Of a stretch of 64,000 bases of DNA, positions 8,181 to 17,235 are shown piece by piece (the stretch's first letter is position 1; each line of letters opens with the position of its first letter). The translations under genes and the position numbers were made by a program. The notes below the pieces were generated by a model. It had not been told where the DNA came from. It searched no databases and saw nothing but the letters and a program-made list of their open reading frames with translations. The DNA is from Candidatus Desulfofervidus auxilii (GTDB lineage: Bacteria > Desulfobacterota > Desulfofervidia > Desulfofervidales > Desulfofervidaceae), in NCBI GenBank assembly GCA_030262725.1, contig JAJSZS010000012.1, forward strand, positions 1 through 64,000. The letters run 5' to 3'.

Positions 8181-9629
8181 ATGCCTTATAAAGATTTACA
8201 AGCCTTTATTAAGGCACTTGAAAAAGAAGGTGAGTTATGTCGAATTAAGGAACCAGTAAGTCCTTATTTAGAGATTACTGAAATTACTGATAGGGTATGC
8301 AAAAGACATGGGCCTGCGCTTTTATTTGAAAATGTTATTGGACATAGTATTCCAGTTTTAACAAATGCATTTGGTTCTTTTAAAAGGATGTGTATGGCAT
8401 TAGGAGTAAACAGTTTAGATGAATTGGGCAATGAGATATTAACTTTTTTTGAGATAGAAAAGCCAGATAGTTTGATAAAAAAGATAAAACTTTTGCCAAA
8501 GTTAAAGAGATTAAGCAATATGTTTCCAAAGTTGATAAAAAAAGCACCCTGTCAAGAAGTGATTTTAAAGGGAGAAGATATAGATTTAATGAAGTTTCCT
8601 ATTTTGCATTGTTGGCCATTAGATGGAGGCCCATTCATCACTTTACCCTTAGTGTTTACTAAGCATCCTATTACCAAAATCCGCAATGTTGGTATGTATC
8701 GGATGCAGGTTTACGATAAGTGTACTACTGGTATGCATTGGCATCCTCATAAAGGTGGGGCACAACATTATCGTGTAGCTGAAGAACTTGGAGAACGTTT
8801 AGAGGTGGCTGTTGCCATTGGGCCTGATCCTATTATGACTTATGCTGCTACTGCCCCTTTACCAGAAGATATAGATGAAGTTGTATTTGCTGGTTTTTTA
8901 AAAGGAGAACCTATAGAGATGGTCAAATGTATTACTATTGACCATGAAGTACCAGCTACCAGTCAAATTGTTCTTGAAGGCTATGTAGAACCAAAAGAAA
9001 GGCGTATTGAAGGCCCATTTGGAGATCATACGGGTTATTATTCTTTACCTGAAAATTATCCTGTATTTCATATTACATGTATTACTCACCGTAAGGACTT
9101 AATTTATCCTGCTACTATTGTTGGACGTCCGCCTCAAGAAGACTGTTATATTGCAAAGGCAACAGAAAGATTATTTTTGCCTTTAATTAAAAAACAATTA
9201 CCTGAAATTGTAGATATTAATCTACCTATTGAAGGTGTGTTTCATAATATTGCTTTTATTTCCATTGATAAGCGTTATCCTGGTCATGCCAAAAAAGTTA
9301 TGCATGCAATTTGGGGTATGGGACAGCTTTCTTTTACAAAAATTATTGTTATTTTTGATAAAGATGTAAATGTTCAAAATATTTCTGAAGTCCTTTGGCG
9401 ATTGGGAAATAATATTGATCCAAAAAGAGACATAGTTTTTGTAGAAGGGCCTGTAGATGCATTAGACCATGCCTCTCCTTTGCCTTTATTAGGTAGTAAA
9501 ATGGGAATAGATGCTACTAGAAAATGGAAAGAAGAAGGATTTACAAGGAAATGGCCTCCTGATATTGAGATGAAAAAAGAAGTAAAGGAAAAGATAGATA
9601 AGTTGTGGGAAAGACTGGGTATAAAATAA
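8181..9629 (+). CDS. mqnL: UbiD-family prenyl-FMN-dependent decarboxylase, probably for menaquinone synthesis
   Basis: 482 residues, full length for UbiD. Family landmarks are NVGMYRMQ (with the catalytic arginine), HWHPHKGGAQHY and EGPFGDHTGYYS (with an active-site glutamate). These enzymes use prenylated FMN and Mn to decarboxylate aromatic or unsaturated acids. Beside a ubiX, a ubiA-type prenyltransferase and a nucleosidase, the likely substrate is the naphthoate intermediate of the futalosine menaquinone route, so MqnL is the best name; a UbiD acting on another acid is possible. ATG 8181 is chosen over 8163 because family members begin close to YKDLQAFIKALEKEGEL. The end overlaps ubiX by 25 bases. 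Confidence 0.85.
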   Translation: MPYKDLQAFIKALEKEGELCRIKEPVSPYLEITEITDRVCKRHGPALLFENVIGHSIPVLTNAFGSFKRMCMALGVNSLDELGNEILTFFEIEKPDSLIKKIKLLPKLKRLSNMFPKLIKKAPCQEVILKGEDIDLMKFPILHCWPLDGGPFITLPLVFTKHPITKIRNVGMYRMQVYDKCTTGMHWHPHKGGAQHYRVAEELGERLEVAVAIGPDPIMTYAATAPLPEDIDEVVFAGFLKGEPIEMVKCITIDHEVPATSQIVLEGYVEPKERRIEGPFGDHTGYYSLPENYPVFHITCITHRKDLIYPATIVGRPPQEDCYIAKATERLFLPLIKKQLPEIVDINLPIEGVFHNIAFISIDKRYPGHAKKVMHAIWGMGQLSFTKIIVIFDKDVNVQNISEVLWRLGNNIDPKRDIVFVEGPVDALDHASPLPLLGSKMGIDATRKWKEEGFTRKWPPDIEMKKEVKEKIDKLWERLGIK

Positions 9630-10186
9630 ATCCTTATATTTTAGCCATTACTGGAGCAAGTGGAGCTATTTATGCAAAGACATTGATTGAATTTTTTTAT
9701 AAAAAAAATTTGCCTTTAATCTGTTTAGTTTCAGAAGTAGGTAAAAAAGTTTGGGAATGGGAAATAGGTATATCAATAGAAAAGACATTGCCAGCTAATA
9801 TCACCCTTCATTTTGAAAATGACTGGTGGGCACCTATAGCTAGTGGAAGTGTGAAAGTAAAAGGCATGGTTATTATGCCTTGCTCTATGGGTACATTAGC
9901 AGCTATTGCTCAAGGATTAGCTCATAACTTAATTCAGCGTACAGCAGATGTTATGCTTAAAGAAAAAAAGAGATTAATCCTTGTACCTAGAGAAACACCT
10001 TTAAATATTATTCATCTTAAAAATATGCTTCAATTGGCTAAAGCAGGAGCTATTATCTTACCAGCTATGCCTGGTTTTTATCATAAACCAAAAAATATTC
10101 AGGATTTGATAAATTTCATTGTAGGAAGAGTTTTAGATCATTTAGGATTAGAACATGATTTAGTAAAAGAGTGGAAATATGTTTAA
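9605..10186 (+). CDS. ubiX: UbiX-family flavin prenyltransferase (makes prenyl-FMN)
   Basis: 193 residues, normal for UbiX. It shows the flavin-binding start ILAITGASGAIYAKTL, the PCSMGTLAAIAQGLAHNLIQR segment and RETPLNIIHLKNM, all typical of the family. It joins a dimethylallyl group to FMN to make the cofactor of UbiD, so its overlap with the ubiD gene is functionally sensible (MqnM in the futalosine pathway). The start is a GTG inside the end of ubiD; no ATG is available before the flavin-binding motif. No strong ribosome site, suggesting translational coupling. Confidence 0.88.
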   Translation: MGKTGYKINPYILAITGASGAIYAKTLIEFFYKKNLPLICLVSEVGKKVWEWEIGISIEKTLPANITLHFENDWWAPIASGSVKVKGMVIMPCSMGTLAAIAQGLAHNLIQRTADVMLKEKKRLILVPRETPLNIIHLKNMLQLAKAGAIILPAMPGFYHKPKNIQDLINFIVGRVLDHLGLEHDLVKEWKYV

Positions 10187-11033
10187 AAAGTTAAAAATTA
10201 CATTAAATATGATCAAGTTTGAACACAGTATCTTTGCCTTACCTTTTGCCTTTATTGGTGCATTTTTAGCTCAAAAAGGCATACCTCCTTTAGAAAAGTG
10301 CTTTTGGATATTGATTGCTATGGTGAGTATTAGAAGTGCAGCTATGGCTTTTAATCGTGTTGTGGATATGGATATTGATGCCAAAAATCCGAGAACAAAA
10401 GATAGAGCATTACCAAAAGGACTTTTAACTACTCGCTGGGTACATGGTTTTATTGCTTCATGTATTATTGTATTTTTTATTTCTACTTATCATCTTAACC
10501 AATTTGTATTTCATCTTTCTCCTTATGCTGTTATTATTGCCACTGTTTATTCATATACAAAGCGTTTTACTTGGCTTACCCATTTATTTTTAGGCATTGC
10601 AATAGGGTTAGCTCCACTTGGAGGCTGGCTTGCTATAAAACCATCTTTTGAAATTACTCCTCTTTTGCTGATGGCAGGTGTAGCATTTTGGGTGGCAGGA
10701 TTTGATATTATTTATGCCTGTTTAGATTATGAATTTGATAAAAAATATAAAATCCATTCTATTCCAGTACGTTTTGGTATAAAAAATGCTTTATATATTT
10801 CTGCTTTTTCCCATTTTATTACAATTTTATGCTTTTATTTTGCAGGGAAATGTGCTCAATTAAAACCTATTTATTTTTACGGGTTAATAGCAACAGGTTT
10901 AATCCTTATGGGAGAACATTTGCTGGTTAAGCCTTCTGATCTCTCAAAAGTTAATGTTGCTTTTTTCACTTTTAATGGTATTTTTTCCATTGTTATGTTT
11001 TTGCTTGTCTGTTTAAGTTTGCCATGGATATAA
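10179..11033 (+). CDS. mqnP: UbiA-family prenyltransferase, likely menaquinone synthesis (MqnP)
   Basis: 284 residues with eight or nine membrane helices. The first aspartate-rich motif NRVVDMDIDAKNPRT (NxxxDxxxD) binds the prenyl diphosphate via Mg; a second motif, DIIYACLDYEFDKKY, is also present. It attaches a polyprenyl chain to the aromatic ring in the inner membrane. Sitting after ubiD and ubiX and overlapping both neighbours by a few bases, it fits MqnP of the futalosine pathway. UbiA in a ubiquinone pathway is unlikely, given an anaerobic sulfate reducer. Confidence 0.85.
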   Translation: MFKKLKITLNMIKFEHSIFALPFAFIGAFLAQKGIPPLEKCFWILIAMVSIRSAAMAFNRVVDMDIDAKNPRTKDRALPKGLLTTRWVHGFIASCIIVFFISTYHLNQFVFHLSPYAVIIATVYSYTKRFTWLTHLFLGIAIGLAPLGGWLAIKPSFEITPLLLMAGVAFWVAGFDIIYACLDYEFDKKYKIHSIPVRFGIKNALYISAFSHFITILCFYFAGKCAQLKPIYFYGLIATGLILMGEHLLVKPSDLSKVNVAFFTFNGIFSIVMFLLVCLSLPWI

Positions 11034-11656
11034 AATCTGATGCTTTGATCATTGCCCATCCTTTAGATTTAAATTTTTTTCTTTCATTATTATCAAAACC
11101 TGATAAAAAACAACCTCTCTATTTAGCAAAATTATTTTTATTTCCATCATTAACAATTGTTGGACCTTGTCTTGGTGCTCCTCAACTTATTTTAATTTTA
11201 GAAAAATTAATAAAAATTGGTATAAAAAAAATTCTTTTTTGGGGTTGGTGTGGAGGTGTAGGTCCTAATTTAAAAATTGGTGATATTATTTTGCCTTTAG
11301 AAGCAAGAAAAAACACAAAAATTTTTCTACCTAAAAGAAATTTCTTAAACTACCTTATTGCTAATCTGCCATTTCCCTATCATTCAGGGTCAATATTTTC
11401 TATTGAAAATCCATATGAACTTAAAAAAGAAACTATTTTAATTTATCAAAAGCTTGGGATTATGGCTATTGACATGGAGACAGCTACTCTTTATGAATTT
11501 TCTGTTAAAAAAGAAATAGAAGTTGCCTCTTTATTAATAGTATCAGACATTTTTAAACCTGATTGGAAAGAAGGATTTACACATCCTTCATTTAAAGATA
11601 CAAGAAAAAAATTAGCTAAATGGTTATTTGAAAAATATGAAAGAAAAATCATTTAA
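11024..11656 (+). CDS. mqnB: Nucleoside phosphorylase/hydrolase family protein, possible futalosine hydrolase
   Basis: 210 residues of the PNP/MTAN fold. Seen: GWCGGVGPNLKIGDIILP (phosphate/ribose-side loop) and GIMAIDMETATLYEF, the typical substrate-binding methionine-glutamate segment. Overlap with the UbiA gene and the pathway context suggest futalosine hydrolase (MqnB), which releases hypoxanthine from futalosine. The sequence alone cannot exclude a 5'-methylthioadenosine/5'-deoxyadenosine nucleosidase or another nucleoside phosphorylase. Confidence 0.6.
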   Translation: MDIKSDALIIAHPLDLNFFLSLLSKPDKKQPLYLAKLFLFPSLTIVGPCLGAPQLILILEKLIKIGIKKILFWGWCGGVGPNLKIGDIILPLEARKNTKIFLPKRNFLNYLIANLPFPYHSGSIFSIENPYELKKETILIYQKLGIMAIDMETATLYEFSVKKEIEVASLLIVSDIFKPDWKEGFTHPSFKDTRKKLAKWLFEKYERKII

Positions 11657-12773
11657 TTTTTGTCTTGCTCGCTTTCTTTTCACCCTTACTTATTGGGCAG
11701 TTCTTGCCTATATTCCATTACTTCTTAAAAATTATGGTCTAAGAGATGATCAAATTGGCATCTTAGTTGGTGCTTATTCTATAGGTGCTTTTTTACCTAT
11801 GCTTCCTATGGGAATACTTCTTGATCTATTTTCTTCAAAAATACTTTTTTTCTTTTCACTTGGTCTTTTTTTTATTTATATTGGTGGTCTCTTTTATTTT
11901 AAATCATTTTTACCTCTCCTTTTAGCAGTATTTATAGGAGGAATTGGAGCAGGTGGATTCATTATCCTTTTGCCTTCTGCTTTTTTTAAAATTGTAGGAG
12001 AATCAAAAAAAGAGATTGCTATTTTTCAAGCAGCTAGTTATTTAGGTTTTGGATTAGGGCCGTTTTTTGGTGGTATTATATTACGCTTTATTTCAGTTAA
12101 TTATTTTTTTTATTTTGCAATAATTAGTGCACTTTTTCTTGCTATTGTTCTTTTCACCCTTCCTGATGTAAAACCTGTTCAATTTGAACTCAAATCTTAT
12201 CTTACTGATCTTAAAAATCCTGCTATTTGGCCTATTATAATTACTATGTTAGTTATGGGACTCCATTTTGGAGCAGAAAGAACTGCTTTGGTTCTTTTTC
12301 TTAAAGAGAATATTAAAGTTTCAGCTTTTTATATTGGCATTTTTTTTAGTGTTATTGGACTTTGGATGGCTTTAATTTCTCCAATTATGGCTCGAATAAA
12401 AACCCAAGATTTTTTCTGGCTTGCTTTGAGTTTGGGATGGTCAGGACTTTTTCAATTTTTTACAGGACTTACTTGGAATTTTCCTAGCTTTTTATTTACC
12501 CGCCTTTTACATACAGCAGGAGATTCTTTATTTTTATTAGAAATTAATTTTATTATTGTCTGTCTTTTTCCAGGAGAAAGGCTTGGAGGACACTCAGGAT
12601 TTTTATTTACTTTAAGAAGCATCTCTGTCTTTTTAGGAGCCAGTATTACTGGACTAATTAACCAACATTTAGGTTATGCCTGGACATTTTTTGTAAGTGG
12701 ATTTGTAAGTCTTATTTGGGCATGGGCGCTTAGGGGTTTATTTTCAAAAAAATTTGTGCTATTAAAACCCTAA
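11637..12773 (+). CDS. Major facilitator superfamily transporter
   Basis: 378 residues from the ATG at 11637 with about twelve membrane helices. The loop after helix 2 has a weak MFS signature (GILLDLFSSK). An upstream TTG at 11628 in the same frame is less likely as start. It overlaps the nucleosidase gene by 20 bases, so it is in the same operon. The substrate cannot be read from the sequence; no charged substrate-binding residues stand out. Confidence 0.75.
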   Translation: MKEKSFNFCLARFLFTLTYWAVLAYIPLLLKNYGLRDDQIGILVGAYSIGAFLPMLPMGILLDLFSSKILFFFSLGLFFIYIGGLFYFKSFLPLLLAVFIGGIGAGGFIILLPSAFFKIVGESKKEIAIFQAASYLGFGLGPFFGGIILRFISVNYFFYFAIISALFLAIVLFTLPDVKPVQFELKSYLTDLKNPAIWPIIITMLVMGLHFGAERTALVLFLKENIKVSAFYIGIFFSVIGLWMALISPIMARIKTQDFFWLALSLGWSGLFQFFTGLTWNFPSFLFTRLLHTAGDSLFLLEINFIIVCLFPGERLGGHSGFLFTLRSISVFLGASITGLINQHLGYAWTFFVSGFVSLIWAWALRGLFSKKFVLLKP

Positions 12774-12785
12774 TATGAGGTCTTT

Positions 12786-13373
12786 ATGCTAAGTGCCAAA
12801 TTAGGTGGCAAATTGGACAAATATATTGTTAGATGTTTACCTAAAAATATTTCTCCTAATACTTATACTTTACTTGGTCTAGTTGTAACTGTAATTGCTA
12901 GTCTTTCTCTTGCATTTGGCTATTTTACAATAGGGGGATTTTTTATTTTTTTTGCAGGATTTTTTGATATGGCTGATGGGGCAATTGCTCGTACAACAGG
13001 AAGAACCTCTGAATTTGGCGGTTTTTTAGATTCAGTTATAGACCGCTATGGAGACCTATTTTTCTTTTTTGGGCTTTGTTTTCATTATTATCATATACGT
13101 GATGCTTTTCTTTTATTTTGCACTCTTTTTACCATTGCTGGTAGCCTTTTGACTTCTTATACTAGGGCAAGAGCAGAAATATTTTTAAATCATAAATGTA
13201 ATATTGGACTAATAGAAAGACCTGAAAGGATCATTTTGCTTGGTATAGGAGCATTATTTAATTCATTCACATATATTATTCCCATTCTTGCAATTTTAAG
13301 CAATCTTACTGTTTTTCAACGTATTTACTATGTCTGGAGAAAAACCGAGACATTAAAACCAAATAATGAATGA
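12786..13373 (+). CDS. CDP-alcohol phosphatidyltransferase family membrane enzyme
   Basis: 195 residues with about five to six membrane helices and the complete CDP-alcohol signature, DMADGAIARTTG followed by GGFLDSVIDR (D-x2-D-G-x2-A-R-x8-G-x3-D-x3-D), with all aspartates kept. It transfers a phosphatidyl group from CDP-diacylglycerol to an alcohol (glycerol-phosphate, inositol-phosphate or similar) in the inner membrane. Which alcohol is unknown. GAGGT lies about six bases before the ATG. It overlaps the aldolase gene by 8 bases. Confidence 0.82.
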   Translation: MLSAKLGGKLDKYIVRCLPKNISPNTYTLLGLVVTVIASLSLAFGYFTIGGFFIFFAGFFDMADGAIARTTGRTSEFGGFLDSVIDRYGDLFFFFGLCFHYYHIRDAFLLFCTLFTIAGSLLTSYTRARAEIFLNHKCNIGLIERPERIILLGIGALFNSFTYIIPILAILSNLTVFQRIYYVWRKTETLKPNNE

Positions 13374-14001
13374 TTTAAACAATTTGAAAAAACAACTAAT
13401 TCTTATAGGACGCACCCTTTATCAGCGAGGACTTATTAGTGGAAATACAGGAAATTTAAGTGTGCGATTAAGTGGAGGAAAATTTTTGGTCACGCCAACA
13501 CGAAAAAATAAAGGATTTTTAAAAGATGAAGATTTACTTATTGTAAATATTGATGGAAAGGTAGTTGAGGGAAAAGGAGAACCTACCTCTGAGCTCCCTA
13601 TGCATATTTCTATTTATCAGCATTGCCCTAAAGTAAATGCTATTGTCCATGCTCATCCCCCTTTTACTGTAGCTCTTACTTTAGTTGGTTTTCGATTAGA
13701 TTATCCTTATTTACCTGAAGCTATTCCTTTAAAAATTGGAATGGCTACTTACAGCACCCCAGGCACTAGAGAAGTACCTGACACACTCCTTAATCTCCTT
13801 GCCAAACACAAAGTTATTATTTTAGAAAGGCATGGAGCAGTTACAATGGGTAAAGATTTATTTGAAGCTTTTGATTTAATGGATGAATTAGAGCATATTG
13901 CTCGTATATATTGGGCAGCACGTTGTCTTGGCACATTTACCCCTCTTTCTCTTGCTCAACTTAAGCGATATCGAGAAGTTTGGATTAATGAAAAAGATTA
14001 A
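13366..14001 (+). CDS. Class II aldolase/adducin family protein (fuculose-phosphate aldolase-like)
   Basis: 211 residues. Seen: SGNTGNLSVRL (phosphate-binding loop), SELPMHISIY (catalytic glutamate), VHAHPPFTVAL (two zinc histidines) and ERHGAVTMG (third zinc histidine). These zinc aldolases cleave sugar-1-phosphates to DHAP and an aldehyde; some act in salvage of 5'-deoxyadenosine or methylthioadenosine products. The nucleosidase three genes upstream is compatible with such salvage but does not prove it. The stop codon shares TTAA with the convergent kinase gene. Confidence 0.8.
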   Translation: MNDLNNLKKQLILIGRTLYQRGLISGNTGNLSVRLSGGKFLVTPTRKNKGFLKDEDLLIVNIDGKVVEGKGEPTSELPMHISIYQHCPKVNAIVHAHPPFTVALTLVGFRLDYPYLPEAIPLKIGMATYSTPGTREVPDTLLNLLAKHKVIILERHGAVTMGKDLFEAFDLMDELEHIARIYWAARCLGTFTPLSLAQLKRYREVWINEKD

Positions 14002-15497
14002 GCTTCTTTTAATGCTTCTTCTAATTTTACAGCAAGTTGATTTATGCTAAATGGTTTTTGAATAAAGATTTTTGCATCTGTTTCAGGATAATCTATTTTT
14101 GGATAACCTGACATATAAACTACTTTTATATTAGGATGCAACGTAGATAAACGCTTTGCTAATTCATAACCATTTATATCTGGCATCACTACATCTGTTA
14201 AAAGTAGATGTAATGGCCCTGAATATGCCTCAGCTAATTTAATTGCTTCTTCACCATTTTTGGCAAAAAGAGCTTTATAACCTAATTCTTGAAGCATATC
14301 TTTTAAGACTTCCCTTATAGCCTCATCATCCTCGGCTACTAAAATAGTTTTTCCACCACCTAATGTTATATTTGATGTTTCTGCTTCTTCTTGAAAAAAA
14401 ACATTAGACTTTGTTTTTGGCAAATATATCTTAATTGTAGTCCCTTTATTTGACTCAGAATAAATTCTTATACAACCTTTCATTTGATTTACAATACCAT
14501 ATACAATAGACAATCCTAAACCAGTTCCATCTTTTTTTGTTGTAAAAAATGGCTCAAAACAGTGTTGTTTAATTTGCTCATCCATACCTATTCCTGTATC
14601 AGTTACACTGAGCACAACATAATCGCCTGGTCTAATTCCACGTATAGAAGCAAATTTTTTATCTAATCTTGTATTTTTTGTTTCAATTATCAATTTTCCA
14701 CCTTCAGGCATAGCTTCTCTAGCATTAGTAATGAGATTCATAAGAACCTGTTCAATTTGACTCACATCTGCTTCTACTTCCCACAATTCTTTTTCTAAGA
14801 GGAATTCACATTGAATATCTTCGCCAATAATGCGAACAATCATTTCTTTCATATCATTCACAATTTGGTTAAGATTAATAGGTGTTGTTTCTACTACATG
14901 CTTACGGCTAAAAAGCAAAAGTCGTTGAATAAGATTAGCAGCTCGACCTGAAAGTTGATTTATTTGGTAAATGTACTTCCATCTTGGGTCACGTTCATTC
15001 ATTTTTCCTAATAAAAGTTGACAATAACCTATTATTCCTTGAAGAATATTATTAAAATCATGGGCTATAGTCCCTACTAGCCGACCAATAGCTTCCATCT
15101 TTTGAGCCTGAATCAATTGAGCCTCAAGCTGTTTATAGGCAGTAATGTCTCTTAGTACAGAAAGTGTAGTTTTCCCATCAGGCAAAAGAATAACTGTACG
15201 ATCAATTATCTTTTTTTCACCTTTTTTCGTCAAAAGAGTGAATTCATATCGAGATGGTGCAAGCTCTGGATTTAATCTTCTTTTTTCATGATATTCACTC
15301 AGTTGTTTTCTATCTTCAGGAGCTACATAATCTAAAAATGATTTACCAATCACTGCTTCTGCTTTTTCTCCAACAAGAGACAAAAAAGCAGCATTTGCCA
15401 TTTTTATTTTTGCATCACTACCTACAAGTACAATTGGATCAGGACTTTTTTCAAAAAGTAACTTATATTCTACAGATTCTTCATCTTCTTTATTCAT
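13998..15497 (-). CDS. Hybrid sensor histidine kinase (PAS-HisKA-HATPase-receiver)
   Basis: 499 residues, no membrane helix, so a cytoplasmic sensor. Order: PAS domain (about 10-120), HisKA with phosphoacceptor His146 in TIAHDFNNIL, HATPase with the N box (NLITNAREAMPEGG), G1 box (TDTGIGM) and G2 box (GTGLGLSIV), then a C-terminal receiver domain (ILVAEDDEAIRE, phosphoacceptor aspartate in LLLTDVVMPD, lysine in FIQKPF). All catalytic residues appear intact. No separate response regulator or output gene adjoins it; the promoter at 15540-15568 suggests a single-gene unit. Confidence 0.9.
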   Translation of the reverse strand: MNKEDEESVEYKLLFEKSPDPIVLVGSDAKIKMANAAFLSLVGEKAEAVIGKSFLDYVAPEDRKQLSEYHEKRRLNPELAPSRYEFTLLTKKGEKKIIDRTVILLPDGKTTLSVLRDITAYKQLEAQLIQAQKMEAIGRLVGTIAHDFNNILQGIIGYCQLLLGKMNERDPRWKYIYQINQLSGRAANLIQRLLLFSRKHVVETTPINLNQIVNDMKEMIVRIIGEDIQCEFLLEKELWEVEADVSQIEQVLMNLITNAREAMPEGGKLIIETKNTRLDKKFASIRGIRPGDYVVLSVTDTGIGMDEQIKQHCFEPFFTTKKDGTGLGLSIVYGIVNQMKGCIRIYSESNKGTTIKIYLPKTKSNVFFQEEAETSNITLGGGKTILVAEDDEAIREVLKDMLQELGYKALFAKNGEEAIKLAEAYSGPLHLLLTDVVMPDINGYELAKRLSTLHPNIKVVYMSGYPKIDYPETDAKIFIQKPFSINQLAVKLEEALKEA

Positions 15498-15539
15498 TTC
15501 TTTCTTAAAAATTTAAATTTAAACATTTAAATTTTTTGA

Positions 15540-15568
15540 AAGTTAACACAATTAAAAAAATATGTCAA
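15540..15568 (-). promoter_or_regulatory. Sigma-70-type promoter of the hybrid kinase gene
   Basis: On the minus strand TTGACA (15568-15563), 17 bases, TAACTT (15545-15540). The -35 box is perfect and the spacer ideal. Predicted start is about 15533, leaving about a 35-base leader that contains an AAATTT-rich palindromic stretch. Confidence 0.7.
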
Positions 15569-15599
15569 TTTAAAATAATGGAATAAACGTAATATAATG

Positions 15600-16472
15600 T
15601 TACTTTAAAATTTCTTTTAAAAATTCTTTAAATTTTTCCCCAAACTCAGGATGTTTTAAACCAAAAACAACATTAGCCTGTAAATAGCCAAGCTTTTCTC
15701 CAGCATCATAACGTCTACCTTCAAATTCATAGGCATAAACAACATTCATTTGACTATAACGATGCAATGCGTCAGTCAATTGTAACTCACCCCCGCGTCC
15801 AAATGGAATTCGTTCTAATATAGGAAAAATTTCCGGAGTAAGAATATAACGACCAATTACCCCTAAATCTGAAGGGGCTTCTTCAGGTAAAGGTTTTTCT
15901 ATAAGCCCTTTTGCTTTATAAAGACGTTCTTTTATATATTCTGGTTCTATTACCCCATAACGAGAAATCTCTTCTAAAGGCACTTTTTCTACTGCTACTA
16001 CTGGCGCTCCTGTTTCTTGAAATATTTCACTTAATTGAGCAATGCATGGCTTCTCACTATCTACTAAATCATCAGGGAGTAATACAGCAAAAGGTTCATC
16101 AAATATTAAAGGTTTTGCACATAAAATAGCATGTCCAAGTCCTAAAGGATATTTTTGACGAACTGAAATAATGTTTATCATACGTACAAGATGTTTAATG
16201 ATTGTTAAAGTTTTTCTTTTTCCTCTTTGATCAAGTATTGTCTCTAATTCAAAATCACTATCAAAGTGATTTTCAATAGCAGATTTCCCCTGACGAGTCA
16301 CTAAAATAATCTCTGTAATATCACTAGCTAATGCCTCTTCTACAATATATTGAATTAACGGTTTATCTACTACTGGCAACATCTCCTTTGGAACTGCTTT
16401 TGTGGCTGGTAAAATACGAGTACCTAGTCCAGCTACTGGTATTACTGCTTTTTTTACTGGCTTTTTCTTCAT
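15600..16472 (-). CDS. galU: UTP-glucose-1-phosphate uridylyltransferase
   Basis: 290 residues, typical GalU length. Nucleotidyltransferase signature AVIPVAGLGTRILPATKAVPKEMLP near the start, then DKPLIQYIVEEAL, LPDDLVDSEKPC, GVIEPEYI and GRYILTPEIF. It makes UDP-glucose for LPS and exopolysaccharide. GGAG lies six bases before the ATG at 16472. It is divergent from the SDR gene; the only neighbour on the same strand is the kinase downstream, which has its own promoter. Confidence 0.93.
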   Translation of the reverse strand: MKKKPVKKAVIPVAGLGTRILPATKAVPKEMLPVVDKPLIQYIVEEALASDITEIILVTRQGKSAIENHFDSDFELETILDQRGKRKTLTIIKHLVRMINIISVRQKYPLGLGHAILCAKPLIFDEPFAVLLPDDLVDSEKPCIAQLSEIFQETGAPVVAVEKVPLEEISRYGVIEPEYIKERLYKAKGLIEKPLPEEAPSDLGVIGRYILTPEIFPILERIPFGRGGELQLTDALHRYSQMNVVYAYEFEGRRYDAGEKLGYLQANVVFGLKHPEFGEKFKEFLKEILK

Positions 16473-16497
16473 CTTCTTCTCCTATTTTTGCAAGAAT

Positions 16498-16526
16498 TTG
16501 CTTTACTAGCATAACTCTTATATAAT
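16498..16526 (+). promoter_or_regulatory. Sigma-70-type promoter of the SDR-uvrA-like unit
   Basis: TTGCTT (16498-16503), 17 bases, consensus TATAAT (16521-16526), with the start codon 14 bases later. The predicted leader is only about seven bases and has no Shine-Dalgarno sequence, so translation is close to leaderless. Confidence 0.72.
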
Positions 16527-16540
16527 ACATCAAAAATAAA

Positions 16541-17233
16541 ATGGCAATGAAAACAATTTTTATTACTGGAGGAGCAAGAGGTATAGGCAAAGCTATTGCT
16601 TTTGAATGTTTTAAAAGAGGGATAAAACAAATAGTCATTACAGCAAAAACTGAAGAAATACTTTTTGAAACAAAAGAAATGCTTTCGAAAATGGGGGCTA
16701 AAATATTAGCTTTTAAAGCAGATGTAAGGAATATAGAAGTTATGAAAAGAGTTTTTAATGAAACTATAAAAACCTTTGGCAAGATAGATATTCTTATCAA
16801 TAATGCTGGTATAGCTCAAAGAAAACTTTTTATAGAGATTACTCCTTCAGATTGGGATGAAATTATTGATACTAATTTAAAAGGTATATTTATTTGTACT
16901 TATTTAGTTTTACCTTATATGATAGCCAGGAAAGATGGTATTATTATAAATATTGCATCTGGTGCAGGGAAAACAGGATTTCCAGAACTTTCTATATATT
17001 GCGCTTCAAAATTTGGAGTTGTTGGATTTACAGAAGCTTTAGCAAAAGAATTAAAAAATTTAGGTATAAAAGTTTATGCTATTTGTCCTGGTGGAACAGA
17101 TACAAGAATGTATCGCTCATTGTTTCCAGAAAGAAAGCCTTTATATGGACCTGAAAAAGTAGCAAAAGTAGTAAGTGAATTAATATTTGGTGAAAGAACA
17201 GTGCCTTTAGGATATTGTGTTGAAGTTTACTAA
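16541..17233 (+). CDS. Short-chain dehydrogenase/reductase
   Basis: 230 residues. Rossmann nucleotide-binding TGGARGIG at about residues 9-16, NNAG, catalytic serine in NIASGAGK and YCASK (catalytic tyrosine and lysine), then CPGGTDTRM. An NAD(P)H oxidoreductase resembling 3-oxoacyl-ACP reductases, but the substrate is not determined; no fatty acid genes adjoin it. A second ATG two codons in (16547) is equally possible. The gene is followed after two bases by the UvrA-like gene, so they probably form one transcript. Confidence 0.82.
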   Translation: MAMKTIFITGGARGIGKAIAFECFKRGIKQIVITAKTEEILFETKEMLSKMGAKILAFKADVRNIEVMKRVFNETIKTFGKIDILINNAGIAQRKLFIEITPSDWDEIIDTNLKGIFICTYLVLPYMIARKDGIIINIASGAGKTGFPELSIYCASKFGVVGFTEALAKELKNLGIKVYAICPGGTDTRMYRSLFPERKPLYGPEKVAKVVSELIFGERTVPLGYCVEVY

Positions 17234-17235
17234 AA

